Source: Bacteroidales bacterium
Lineage (GTDB): Bacteria; Bacteroidota; Bacteroidia; Bacteroidales; GCA-2748055
NCBI GenBank assembly: GCA_029210585.1
Contig: JARGFP010000008.1
Coordinates: forward strand, 1 to 64,000
Length of the DNA: 64,000 nt
Reading direction: 5' to 3'
Below are positions 18,237-27,749 of this stretch, one piece after another (positions within the stretch are counted from its first letter, which is position 1; every line of letters begins with the position of its first letter). The position numbers and the translations under genes are program-made. Under the pieces are notes generated by a model. The model was not told the DNA's origin. It made no database searches and saw only the letters and a list, made by a program, of their open reading frames with translations.

Positions 18237-20072
18237 ATGAGTCTGAAAAAAATCTTTCCATATATCAATCCCAGGGGCACATGCGAGTTTCGTGTATGGG
18301 CACCCATCGCCCGAAACCTCAAGCTTCTCGACATCGCGAATGACCGGGAGATCGCGATGGACAGGAAGGATCACGGGTACTGGGAAACAGAACTGGATGA
18401 CTGCAGGCCGGGATTCAGGTATATGTATAAGATCAATAACGGGGATGCATTCCCCGACCCTGCCTCCCTTTCGCAGCCCGAGGGGGTGCATGGACCCTCT
18501 GAAGTACTTGCACTGCAGGACTATACATGGAATGATCAGCAATGGAAAGGCATTCCCCCGGAGGAAATGATCCAGTACGAGATCCACACCGGGACCTTCA
18601 CCCATGAGCAGAATTTCAAGGGGATCATCCACAAGCTGGACCACCTGGCCGAGCTGGGAATCAATACTATCGAGATCATGCCGATAGCCCGTTTCAGCGG
18701 ATCACGCAACTGGGGATATGATGGTGTTTACCCGTTCGCAGTGCAGGATTCATATGGAGGTGCCGAAGGACTGATGGAACTGGTGGATGCATGTCACGAA
18801 AAAGGATTTGCCGTAATCCTGGATGTGGTCTACAATCATTTTGGCCCGGAAGGCAACTATGTGTCCAAATTTGGCCACTATTTCGCGGAAAATTATTCCA
18901 CACCCTGGGGAAAACCGATTAATTTCGACGGGCCCCACTCCGATGAAGTGCGAAATTTTTTCATTCAGAATGCACTCATGTGGTACCGTGATTTTCATAT
19001 AGATGGATTGCGTCTCGATGCTGTGCATGCGATCTACGACATGGGATCAGTGCATTTTCTGCGCGAACTGGCAGGACATTTGGGCAGACTGGGGGAAGAA
19101 ACTGAAAGAGAATACCATTTAATCGCCGAATCAAACCTGAATGATGTAACAGTCATCACTTCACCCGGCAAGGGCGGATACGGCATGGATGCACAGTGGT
19201 CGGATGATTTCCACCATGCACTGCATACCCTGGTTACCGGAGAAAAACGTGGTTATTATATGGATTACGGAAACCTGTCTCATCTTTCAAAGGCGATGGA
19301 ACAGGCCTTTGTATATGATGGCGCCTATTCTCCATTCAGAAAAAAAACATATGGATCCCCAACAGACGGAATACCGGCAAAAAGATTTGTAATTTTCAAC
19401 CAGAACCACGACCAGGTAGGCAACCGCAAATTTGGTGAACGCCTGATTGAGCTTACGGATTTTGAAACAGCAAAAATGGCAGCAGGTGCCATGCTGACAA
19501 GTCCATATATTCCCATGCTGTTCATGGGAGAAGAATACGCGGAACGCAATCCCTTTCTATACTTCGTCAGTCACGAAGACGAAGGACTGAACAAAATGGT
19601 CAGGAAAGGACGACAGCAGGAGTTCAGGTCTTTTTATGATGACAAGAAGGAAGCCCCCGATCCTGCAGCAGAAACGACCTTTGAACAATCAATGCTGTCA
19701 TGGCGCATCGGCACTACACAAGAGAAACAGTCCATGTTTGCCTATTACAAGCGGCTGATCGAACTGCGCAAGAAGCACCCTGCAACCAGGAAGGGCGACA
19801 GGGATACCATGCGTGTCTCGGAAGCTGGTGAAGCCATCGTGGTAGAAAGGTGGCATGAGGAGGATTTCCTCATTGCATTTATTAATCCCACAAAAGATTC
19901 GGTGGCTGTTAATATTCCTGCCGGAGTTAAAGGTAAATTCAGCAAACTCCTGGATTCATCAGACGAAAAATGGCATGGTCCGGGGAATATCTGCCCGGAA
20001 AAAATCACAGCCAATGATCAGATCGGTGTACCGGAAAAATCGATAATTATCTATTCAAATACAGAACTTTAA
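18237..20072 (+). CDS. treZ: Malto-oligosyltrehalose trehalohydrolase
   Basis: 611 residues from the ATG at 18237 (the frame opens earlier, but the CBM48-like domain CEFRVWAPIARNLKLL starts just after this ATG). TreZ cleaves trehalose from the end of maltooligosyl-trehalose made by TreY. The family tag FPDPASLSQPEGVHGPS is present near residue 77. Catalytic sites of the GH13 barrel: Asp in LRLDAVHAI (about 261), Glu in LIAESNLND (about 297) and the Asp in NQNHDQVGNR (about 392). It begins the plus-strand run of glucan genes; the gap to glgE is 235 bases, so glgE may have its own promoter. Confident assignment rather than GlgB because of the TreZ-specific tag and the NHDQVGNR motif. Confidence 0.94.
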   Translation: MSLKKIFPYINPRGTCEFRVWAPIARNLKLLDIANDREIAMDRKDHGYWETELDDCRPGFRYMYKINNGDAFPDPASLSQPEGVHGPSEVLALQDYTWNDQQWKGIPPEEMIQYEIHTGTFTHEQNFKGIIHKLDHLAELGINTIEIMPIARFSGSRNWGYDGVYPFAVQDSYGGAEGLMELVDACHEKGFAVILDVVYNHFGPEGNYVSKFGHYFAENYSTPWGKPINFDGPHSDEVRNFFIQNALMWYRDFHIDGLRLDAVHAIYDMGSVHFLRELAGHLGRLGEETEREYHLIAESNLNDVTVITSPGKGGYGMDAQWSDDFHHALHTLVTGEKRGYYMDYGNLSHLSKAMEQAFVYDGAYSPFRKKTYGSPTDGIPAKRFVIFNQNHDQVGNRKFGERLIELTDFETAKMAAGAMLTSPYIPMLFMGEEYAERNPFLYFVSHEDEGLNKMVRKGRQQEFRSFYDDKKEAPDPAAETTFEQSMLSWRIGTTQEKQSMFAYYKRLIELRKKHPATRKGDRDTMRVSEAGEAIVVERWHEEDFLIAFINPTKDSVAVNIPAGVKGKFSKLLDSSDEKWHGPGNICPEKITANDQIGVPEKSIIIYSNTEL

Positions 20073-20307
20073 ACCAGTCACCAGGAGAAAAAATGAACCA
20101 GTCACCAGAAAAAAAATGATCCGAGCCATGACAACTTTACTGAAACATCCGCATATGAATATTTCGCTCCTGACATTGGGTAGCTTCGATAAACAGTCGT
20201 GACAAACTCCACCTGCCCGCTGTACAACCCTGGCAGGCGGGTGTGACTAAAAAAAAGTGCAGGCAATATTTATAGTAAATTAAATCATAAAATTTTAACT
20301 AAGTCAA

Positions 20308-22272
20308 ATGCACATGAACGGGAAAGAAAGAGTTATTATCGAACATATACAACCACAGGTCGATGGCGGGGCTTTCCCTGCAAAACGCATTGTAGATGAA
20401 GTGGTACAGGTGGAGGCTGATATTTTCAGTGACGGCCATGACCTGTTAAGTGCCGAAATACTATACAGGCATGAGCAGGGAAGAAAATGGCACGTAGCAG
20501 AACTGTTGCCGGATGTGAACGATCGCTGGGAAGGATCATTCAGGGTTGAAAAGCCAGGCACCTACTTCTTCACAGTGCAGGCATGGGTGGATAAATTCAA
20601 GTCGTGGCACAACGATATGCTCAAAAGGCTGGAGGCCGGTACGGCGAATCATACCGACCTGCTGATCGGGGTTGCACACATCACCGGCATCCTGGAAACC
20701 TATCCCGACATGAAGCAAAAAGACAGTGCTTTCCTGCAGCACGTCAGCAAGGAGATCAGTGCAAAGAACAGGAAGATCGAAACGCGGGCAGCCTCCCTGC
20801 TGAACCATACATTGCTGGAGACAGCTGTCAGATACCCGCTGAAAGATAACATGGTAAAACATCCGCAGGAACTGGCCATCATTGTCGACCGCAAAAAGGC
20901 ATTGTTCAGCAGTTGGTACGAAGTATTTCCCAGGTCACTTGGCGAAAACGGAAAGCACGGCACTTTCAATGATGTGGTCAGGTTCCTGCCTTATGTAAGC
21001 GAACTTGGATTCGATGTGCTGTACCTCCCACCGATCCATCCCATCGGCATCACCAACAGGAAGGGGAAAAACAACAATGTGGTTGCGGCACCCGGAGACC
21101 CCGGTTCTCCCTGGGCCATTGGAGGAAAAGAAGGCGGACACAAGGCCATCCATCCCGAACTGGGGACGCTGGATGACTTCAAACACCTGATCAGGGAGGC
21201 CGCTGATGTGGAAATTGAGATCGCCATGGACATTGCTTTCCAGTGCTCGCCCGACCATCCCTGGATCAGTGACCATCCCGACTGGTTCTATAAAAGACCA
21301 GACGGAACATTACAGTATGCGGAGAATCCACCCAAAAAATATGAAGACATCTACCCGCTCAATTTTGAAACAGACGATTGGAAAAATCTCTGGAAAGAGC
21401 TGAAAAGCGTTTTCACATACTGGATCGACCAGGGAATCAGGATTTTCAGGGTGGACAACCCACATACCAAGTCGTTCCGTTTCTGGGAATGGACAATCAG
21501 CGAGATCCGGAAAGACCACAAGGACATTATTTTCCTCGCCGAGGCGTTTACCAGGCCCAAGGTGATGGCAAGGCTGGCAAAAATAGGGTTCAACCAGTCG
21601 TATACCTATTTTACATGGAGAAACAGCAAGCAGGAACTCACTGCTTACTGCGAGGAGCTGACTACCTCGCATCTGAAGGATTACTTCAACCCGAATTTCT
21701 GGCCGAACACGCCCGATATTCTCCCCTTCCCGCTTCAGGGCGCAGGGAGGAACCATTTTGTACAGCGACTGATACTTGCAGCCACCCTTTCATCCAATTA
21801 CGGCATGTACGGTCCGGCCTACGAGTTGATGGAAAACGCCCCTGCATTGCCCGGGAAGGAAGAGTACCTTAATTCCGAGAAATACGAAATCAAGGACTGG
21901 AACTTCCACAAGCGAAGAAGCCTGCGCAAGCTGGTCTCCCGGGTCAACAAGATCCGAAGAGAGAATGAAGCACTGCACAACATGCAGTCACTCAGGTTTC
22001 ATCCCATTGATAATGATGCGGTTATTGCATACAGCAAAATGTCTGCTGACGGGCGCAACATCCTCCTTGTGGTGGTCAACCTGGATCCCGAGCACAAGCA
22101 GGGCGGGTGGGTAGGACTGCCGTTGCATGCTTTCAGGATTGATCCTGATAACATATTCGAGGTATACGATCTGCTCAGTGGATCCTTTTATCGATGGAAA
22201 GGTGAATACAATTTCGTTGAACTCGACCCGCATGTAATCCCGGCGCATATTTTCAAAATCAAAAGATTGTAA
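20308..22272 (+). CDS. glgE: Alpha-1,4-glucan:maltose-1-phosphate maltosyltransferase
   Basis: 654 residues, matching GlgE. It adds maltosyl units from maltose-1-phosphate to the non-reducing end of alpha-1,4-glucans. Layout: N-terminal beta domain (1-110), a helical dimer region, the GH13_3 barrel and a C-terminal beta domain. Family tags are strong: YLPPIHPIGITNRKGKNN, GSPWAIGGKEGGH, DIAFQCSPDHPW and YAENPPKKYEDIYPL. The nucleophile is Asp in FRVDNPHTK (about 382) and the acid/base Glu is in FLAEAFTRP (about 412). It ends 15 bases before treS-maltokinase, whose product makes its substrate, so translation is likely coupled in one operon. The ATG at 20308 is used; an ATG at 20314 is an equal option. 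Confidence 0.96.
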   Translation: MHMNGKERVIIEHIQPQVDGGAFPAKRIVDEVVQVEADIFSDGHDLLSAEILYRHEQGRKWHVAELLPDVNDRWEGSFRVEKPGTYFFTVQAWVDKFKSWHNDMLKRLEAGTANHTDLLIGVAHITGILETYPDMKQKDSAFLQHVSKEISAKNRKIETRAASLLNHTLLETAVRYPLKDNMVKHPQELAIIVDRKKALFSSWYEVFPRSLGENGKHGTFNDVVRFLPYVSELGFDVLYLPPIHPIGITNRKGKNNNVVAAPGDPGSPWAIGGKEGGHKAIHPELGTLDDFKHLIREAADVEIEIAMDIAFQCSPDHPWISDHPDWFYKRPDGTLQYAENPPKKYEDIYPLNFETDDWKNLWKELKSVFTYWIDQGIRIFRVDNPHTKSFRFWEWTISEIRKDHKDIIFLAEAFTRPKVMARLAKIGFNQSYTYFTWRNSKQELTAYCEELTTSHLKDYFNPNFWPNTPDILPFPLQGAGRNHFVQRLILAATLSSNYGMYGPAYELMENAPALPGKEEYLNSEKYEIKDWNFHKRRSLRKLVSRVNKIRRENEALHNMQSLRFHPIDNDAVIAYSKMSADGRNILLVVVNLDPEHKQGGWVGLPLHAFRIDPDNIFEVYDLLSGSFYRWKGEYNFVELDPHVIPAHIFKIKRL

Positions 22273-22287
22273 TTACAGAAATACATC

Positions 22288-25200
22288 ATGACGAATAAAG
22301 AAACACATACTTCCAGGCAATGGTACAAGGATGCCATCATCTACCAGGCACATGTCCGCTCCTTCCTCGACAGTAACGGGGATGGCATCGGGGACTTCAG
22401 GGGACTGGTCAAAAAGCTCGACTACCTGAAGTCATTGGGTGTGAATGCGCTCTGGCTACTCCCCTTCTACAAATCACCACTCAGGGACGGAGGCTATGAC
22501 ATCTCCGATTTTACCAGCATCCACAGGGATTACGGAACCATGGCCGATTTCAAACGGTTCATCAGTGAGGCACATAAAAGGGGATTGAGGGTAATTACGG
22601 AGATGGTGCTGAACCATACTTCCAGTGAGCATAAGTGGTTTGAACGGGCACGCCGCGCCCAACCCGGAAGTGTGTACCGTGATTTTTACGTCTGGAGCGA
22701 CACTACCGAAAAGTACAAAGACACACGTATTATTTTCCAGGATTTCGAAACTTCCAACTGGTCATGGGATCCTGTTGCCCATGCTTATTACTGGCACAGG
22801 TTTTACTCGCATCAGCCCGACCTCAATTTCGATAATCCAAGCGTGCACAAGGCCGTTACAAAAGTGCTGGATTTCTGGTTTGAAATGGGTGTTGACGGAC
22901 TGCGGCTGGATGCAGTGCCTTACCTTTACGAGCGCGAGGGCACCAACTGCGAAAACCTCCCGGAAACCCATGAATTTCTCAAAAAACTTCGCAGTCACAT
23001 CGACGAAAAATACGAAGACAAAATGTTGCTTGCCGAAGCCAACCAGTGGCCGGAAGATGCTTCTGCATACTTCGGCGATGGCGACGAATGCCACATGTCG
23101 TTCCATTTCCCGCTGATGCCCCGACTTTACATGTCCATGCGCATGGAAGACAGGTTCCCGCTGATCGATATACTGGACCAGACGCCAGAGATTCCGGAGA
23201 ACTGTCAGTGGGCGATTTTTCTGCGGAACCACGATGAACTGACCCTTGAGATGGTATCCGATGAGGAGCGGGATTACATGTACAAGTCTTTCGCAAGCAA
23301 TCCCAAGCAGCGCATCAACGTTGGGATCAGGCGCAGGCTGGCGCCACTGATGGGCAATGACAGGAAGAATATCGAGCTGATGAACATGCTGCTTTTTTCG
23401 CTCCCGGGAACGCCCATCGTTTATTACGGCGACGAAATCGGCATGGGCGACAATTACTACCTGGGTGACCGCGACGGGGTTAGAACGCCGATGCAATGGT
23501 CGGCCGACCGGAATGCCGGGTTTTCTGAAGCAGAGCCGCAGCAACTCTACCTGCCGGTAATCTACAACCACGATTACCACTTCGAAACCATCAATGTGGA
23601 GAACCATGAAAAGAACCCCTCCTCGTTGCTCTGGTGGATGCGCAGGGTCATTTCCATGAGAAAACAATTCAAGGCATTCAGCCGCGGTTCCATCGAGTTT
23701 ATTGATACGAATAATTCAAAAATACTGGCGTTTACAAGAAAATATGAGGATGAAGCGATCCTTGTGATCATCAATCTTTCCCGGTATTCACAGCAGGCGG
23801 AACTTGATCTGGCTGAATATGCAGGCTATATCCCGACCGAAATCTTCAGCAGGAATGATTTCCAACATATCGATGAACATCCCTACGTTTTTCCGCTCCA
23901 ATTCAAGAACTACTTCTGGTTTGAACTGAGAAAACCGGAGGAAGGAGAATCTGCAGGGGTACTGTCGCTCGACTACGAGTTGTCGCTTTCCACGCGACAA
24001 TGGAACACGATGAGTGATGCCACGCAAAAGTCCATCCGCATGCTCCTGACGGAGTATATTCAGAAAAACCGGTGGTTCAGGGGCAAGGCAAAACGGATCA
24101 AGGATATCCGGATCATTGATACCATCCCGTTCAGGGGTGAAAACCTGCATTCCTTCCTGCTCATCATCGAAACAGATTACATTGAAGGAAAGAACGAACA
24201 TTACATCGTTCCCCTGTCCATCACATTCGGAGATGAAGCCCATAGCCTCAGGACCAACCGGCCGGAGTCGGTCATCTCTGCTGTGCTGATTGACGGCAGG
24301 GAGGCATTGCTCTATGACGGATCGTACAACAAGGCGTTCAGGGATTCGGTCATGCGTATGATCGTGCACCGGGGCAAAATTAAGCATAAGAAAGGCGAAC
24401 TGGCCGGAATTCCGGGGAAGAAGCTGAATACCAAGCTCGGGAAAAGTGAATTGCCACTTCCTTCCAAGGTACTGGGCGCCGAACAGTCCAATACATCGAT
24501 CCTCTACGACAACAGGTTCTTCTTCAAGATGTATCGCGGGCCGGAGGAAGGGAACAATCCCGAGTTGGACATCATCAAGGCCCTGACTGAAAATACCACT
24601 TCGAACTTCACCAACTTCCCCACCTTTGCCGGATCGCTGGAGTACAGGCCGCTGAGTGGTGACCAGGTATCGCTTGGCATCCTGGTGGATTTTATTCCCA
24701 ACGAGGGAAATGCATGGGATTTTACACAGGATGCAATCGAACGGTATTTTGACAAGATCCGGGAAAGCAGGGAAGACCTGATGGACGGGTATACCGAAAC
24801 CAGCGGGGATATTTTCAGGTATATTGGCGAGGAAACAACCAGTGAACTCTTTGATCCTTTCTTCCTTGAAATGATTGAATTGTTGGGGAAGCGTACTGCT
24901 GAAATGCATCGCGCCCTTGCTGGTGTCAAAAACAACAAGGACTTCCAGGAGGAACCCTTTTCACTGTTGTACCAGAAATCACTCTACCAGTCGTTCAGGA
25001 CACTGATGAAGCGCACCGTCAGCCAGATGAAAACATCGCGCAAAAAGCTCGACGATGCCCAGAAAAAACTGATCGATGACATCATCGGCAATGAGAACCT
25101 GTTACTGAGTACCATCAAGAAAACCCTGGAAAAGAAAAAGATCCATACCTCCAGAATACGTGTGCATGGTGATTACCACCTCGGACAGGTACTCTTCACA

Positions 25201-25623
25201 GGCAAGGATTTCATCATCATCGACTTTGAAGGCGAACCCACCAGGTCACTCACAGCGCGGAGCCTGCGCTACTGTCCGCTAAAGGATGTTGCCGGAATGC
25301 TGCGCTCCTTCCACTACGCCATTTACATGGGCGCGCTGGAGTACAACGAGAAGATGCCTGAATCCACCGACTACCTGGAACCGTGGCTCGAAGCCTGGTA
25401 CAGGAAGGTACGCGATATTTTCATGGAAGGATACCTCAACGCGGCCGGGGATGCTTCTTTCATTCCCGAAGAACGGAAACAGCTGGATGAGCTGTTGTCC
25501 GTCTACATCATCGAAAAGGCAATTTACGAGGCAGACTATGAATTGAACAACCGTCCTGACTGGCTGCATATACCATTGAACGGACTGAATAAAATACTGA
25601 ATGATCTGCTGGATCAGAAATAG
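22288..25623 (+). CDS. treS: Trehalose synthase fused to maltokinase (TreS-Mak)
   Basis: 1,111 residues. Residues about 1-550 are trehalose synthase (GH13_16), which interconverts trehalose and maltose: DGIGDF tag, nucleophile Asp in LRLDAVPYL (about 207), Glu in LLAEANQWPED (about 250), Asp in FLRNHDELT (about 316), and DGVRTPMQW. Residues about 570-1111 are maltokinase (Mak/Pep2, kinase-like fold): N-terminal lobe with NRWFRGKAKRIKDI, catalytic HGDYHLGQ (about 960) and metal-binding IIDFEGEP (about 980). Together they turn trehalose into maltose-1-phosphate for GlgE, made by the gene just upstream. Such TreS-Mak fusions are known in other phyla. Separated by 15 bases from both neighbours. 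Confidence 0.95.
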   Translation: MTNKETHTSRQWYKDAIIYQAHVRSFLDSNGDGIGDFRGLVKKLDYLKSLGVNALWLLPFYKSPLRDGGYDISDFTSIHRDYGTMADFKRFISEAHKRGLRVITEMVLNHTSSEHKWFERARRAQPGSVYRDFYVWSDTTEKYKDTRIIFQDFETSNWSWDPVAHAYYWHRFYSHQPDLNFDNPSVHKAVTKVLDFWFEMGVDGLRLDAVPYLYEREGTNCENLPETHEFLKKLRSHIDEKYEDKMLLAEANQWPEDASAYFGDGDECHMSFHFPLMPRLYMSMRMEDRFPLIDILDQTPEIPENCQWAIFLRNHDELTLEMVSDEERDYMYKSFASNPKQRINVGIRRRLAPLMGNDRKNIELMNMLLFSLPGTPIVYYGDEIGMGDNYYLGDRDGVRTPMQWSADRNAGFSEAEPQQLYLPVIYNHDYHFETINVENHEKNPSSLLWWMRRVISMRKQFKAFSRGSIEFIDTNNSKILAFTRKYEDEAILVIINLSRYSQQAELDLAEYAGYIPTEIFSRNDFQHIDEHPYVFPLQFKNYFWFELRKPEEGESAGVLSLDYELSLSTRQWNTMSDATQKSIRMLLTEYIQKNRWFRGKAKRIKDIRIIDTIPFRGENLHSFLLIIETDYIEGKNEHYIVPLSITFGDEAHSLRTNRPESVISAVLIDGREALLYDGSYNKAFRDSVMRMIVHRGKIKHKKGELAGIPGKKLNTKLGKSELPLPSKVLGAEQSNTSILYDNRFFFKMYRGPEEGNNPELDIIKALTENTTSNFTNFPTFAGSLEYRPLSGDQVSLGILVDFIPNEGNAWDFTQDAIERYFDKIRESREDLMDGYTETSGDIFRYIGEETTSELFDPFFLEMIELLGKRTAEMHRALAGVKNNKDFQEEPFSLLYQKSLYQSFRTLMKRTVSQMKTSRKKLDDAQKKLIDDIIGNENLLLSTIKKTLEKKKIHTSRIRVHGDYHLGQVLFTGKDFIIIDFEGEPTRSLTARSLRYCPLKDVAGMLRSFHYAIYMGALEYNEKMPESTDYLEPWLEAWYRKVRDIFMEGYLNAAGDASFIPEERKQLDELLSVYIIEKAIYEADYELNNRPDWLHIPLNGLNKILNDLLDQK

Positions 25624-25638
25624 AAACAACAATATAGC

Positions 25639-27747
25639 ATGAGTGCACAACGAAAAAAAACAAGTATACCAAAGACCGCATCAACACCAGGGTCGAAGCC
25701 AGGAAAAAAAGAATCCGTAACCAAACCTGCTGCAGGACAAACAAAACCGAAGCAGCAGGCAAAGAAGAAAACGGAACCGAAAACCACAACCAGGTCCACG
25801 GCGAAGTCAGGACAAAAAAAACCTGCGCCGGCGACACCATCCGTTCTTCCTTTTCCTGACTTCATCACAGAATACGACATCTATCTCTTTCGCGAAGGAA
25901 AGCATTTCTCCCTGTACGAAAAACTCGGTGCCACGGTGGTGGAAAATGCGGGTGCGAAGGGTACTTTCTTTGCCGTCTGGGCACCCAATGCGCAGGCAGT
26001 AACCGTCATTGGAAATTTCAACGGGTGGAACAAAAACGCCCATCCACTGCGGGCCCGGGAAGATGGCTCCGGGATCTGGGAGGGTTTTATTCCTGGCATA
26101 GGGAAAGGAGAAGTATACAAATATTTCATTACCTCTTCCTTCAATAATTACACGGTGGAGAAAGCCGACCCTGTGGGAAAATTCAGTGAGCATCCGCCAA
26201 AAACTGCCTCCGTGGTATGGGAATACACCTACCAGTGGAAAGATGCAGCATGGATGAACAACCGGCCGGAAAAGAATGCACTGGATCAACCCATGTCCGT
26301 TTACGAAGTACAGCTGGAATCATGGCGAAGGTCAGTGGAAGAGGGTCTCCGTCCCCTCACCTACCGTGAGCTTGCAGAACAGCTTACTGCCTATGTGAAG
26401 GAGATGGGGTACACACACATTGAATTGATGCCGGTAACCGAATACCCCTTTTCAGGGTCCTGGGGCTACCAGGCTACAGGATATTATGCACCCACAAGCA
26501 GGTTTGGAAACCCGGATGAATTCATGTACCTGGTCGACACCCTCCATCAGAATGACATCGGTGTGATCATCGACTGGGTGCCTTCGCACTTTCCAGGTGA
26601 CCTGCATGGGTTGCATCTTTTCGACGGAACGTACCTTTACGAGCATGAAGATCCCCGCAAAGGATACCATCCCGACTGGAACAGCTATATTTTCAATTAT
26701 GGCCGGAACGAGGTCAGGAATTTCCTCATCAGCAGTGCGCACAGCTGGATGGAGCACTTCCATATCGATGGGATCCGCGTAGATGCTGTGGCTTCCATGT
26801 TGTACCTCGATTATTCGCGGAAAGACGGGGAATGGATCCCGAATGAATATGGTGGCAGGGAGAACCTGGAGGCCATCCAGTTCCTGCGGGATTTCAACGA
26901 ATCGCTTTATACAAAATTCCCGGGTATCCAGACCATTGCCGAGGAGTCGACCGCCTGGCCGATGGTCACCAGGCCGGTGTACACGGGCGGACTCGGTTTT
27001 GGCATGAAATGGAACATGGGATGGATGCACGACACGCTGGATTACATGTCGCATGAACCGATCCACAGGAGTTACCACCACAACCAGATGACATTCAGTA
27101 TCATGTATGCATTCAACGAGAATTTCATGCTCTCATTGTCGCATGATGAAGTAGTGCATGGCAAAGGCAGCCTGATCAACAAGATGCCGGGCGATATCTG
27201 GCAGAAATTTGCCAACCTCAGGGCGATGTTCGGTTATATGTTTGCCCATCCCGGGAAAAAGCTGCATTTCATGGGCATGGAAATCGGGCAGTGGAAGGAA
27301 TGGAACCATGAATCAAGCCTCGACTGGCACCTGCTTGAGAATCTCAACCACCTCGGGCTGCAGCAATATATACGGGACCTGAATAACATGTACAGGCGGT
27401 ACCCGGCCCTGCACCAGGTGGATTTCGATCATGAAGGATTCAGGTGGGTGGATGCCAATGACTCCCAGAATTCAATTTTCAGCTTTGTACGGTACGATAA
27501 AAAGAAGGAACAGCAGGTGGTGGCTGTTCTCAACTTCACCCCGGTACCCCGGTATAACTACCGGATCGGGGTTCCGGATGATGGATACTGGGTGGAAATC
27601 CTCAACAGTGATGCCTCGCAGTATGGTGGAAGTGGTTCAGGCAATATGGGAGCCGTGGAATCTTACCCTGTCCCCTACCACGACGAGGAACATTCCATCA
27701 ATATCCTCATACCACCTCTTGCAATTGTCATGTTTACGAAGGAATAA
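25639..27747 (+). CDS. glgB: 1,4-alpha-glucan branching enzyme with Lys/Pro/Thr-rich N-terminal tail
   Basis: 702 residues. The first 70 or so are low complexity and very basic (KPGKK, KQQAKKK, GQKKPAP type), not part of the usual enzyme; then CBM48 (residues about 100-190, [20 protein letters not shown]), the GH13_9 barrel and the C-terminal domain. Catalytic sites: Asp in IRVDAVASM (about 381), Glu in IAEESTAWP (about 435) and Asp in [12 protein letters not shown] (about 503). It makes alpha-1,6 branches in the GlgE-made chain. Two bases separate it from treY-malQ, so the pair is tightly coupled. The basic tail could bind nucleic acid or the anionic cell surface, or merely be a slippage product; I cannot tell. 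Confidence 0.95.
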   Translation: MSAQRKKTSIPKTASTPGSKPGKKESVTKPAAGQTKPKQQAKKKTEPKTTTRSTAKSGQKKPAPATPSVLPFPDFITEYDIYLFREGKHFSLYEKLGATVVENAGAKGTFFAVWAPNAQAVTVIGNFNGWNKNAHPLRAREDGSGIWEGFIPGIGKGEVYKYFITSSFNNYTVEKADPVGKFSEHPPKTASVVWEYTYQWKDAAWMNNRPEKNALDQPMSVYEVQLESWRRSVEEGLRPLTYRELAEQLTAYVKEMGYTHIELMPVTEYPFSGSWGYQATGYYAPTSRFGNPDEFMYLVDTLHQNDIGVIIDWVPSHFPGDLHGLHLFDGTYLYEHEDPRKGYHPDWNSYIFNYGRNEVRNFLISSAHSWMEHFHIDGIRVDAVASMLYLDYSRKDGEWIPNEYGGRENLEAIQFLRDFNESLYTKFPGIQTIAEESTAWPMVTRPVYTGGLGFGMKWNMGWMHDTLDYMSHEPIHRSYHHNQMTFSIMYAFNENFMLSLSHDEVVHGKGSLINKMPGDIWQKFANLRAMFGYMFAHPGKKLHFMGMEIGQWKEWNHESSLDWHLLENLNHLGLQQYIRDLNNMYRRYPALHQVDFDHEGFRWVDANDSQNSIFSFVRYDKKKEQQVVAVLNFTPVPRYNYRIGVPDDGYWVEILNSDASQYGGSGSGNMGAVESYPVPYHDEEHSINILIPPLAIVMFTKE

Positions 27748-27749
27748 CC

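Noticed and set aside
17836-18240. Coding frame of 134 residues between glgX and treZ
   Set aside because: It runs over the 53-bp array and has no recognisable domain or ribosome-binding site; treZ starts at 18237 with its own clear N-terminus.
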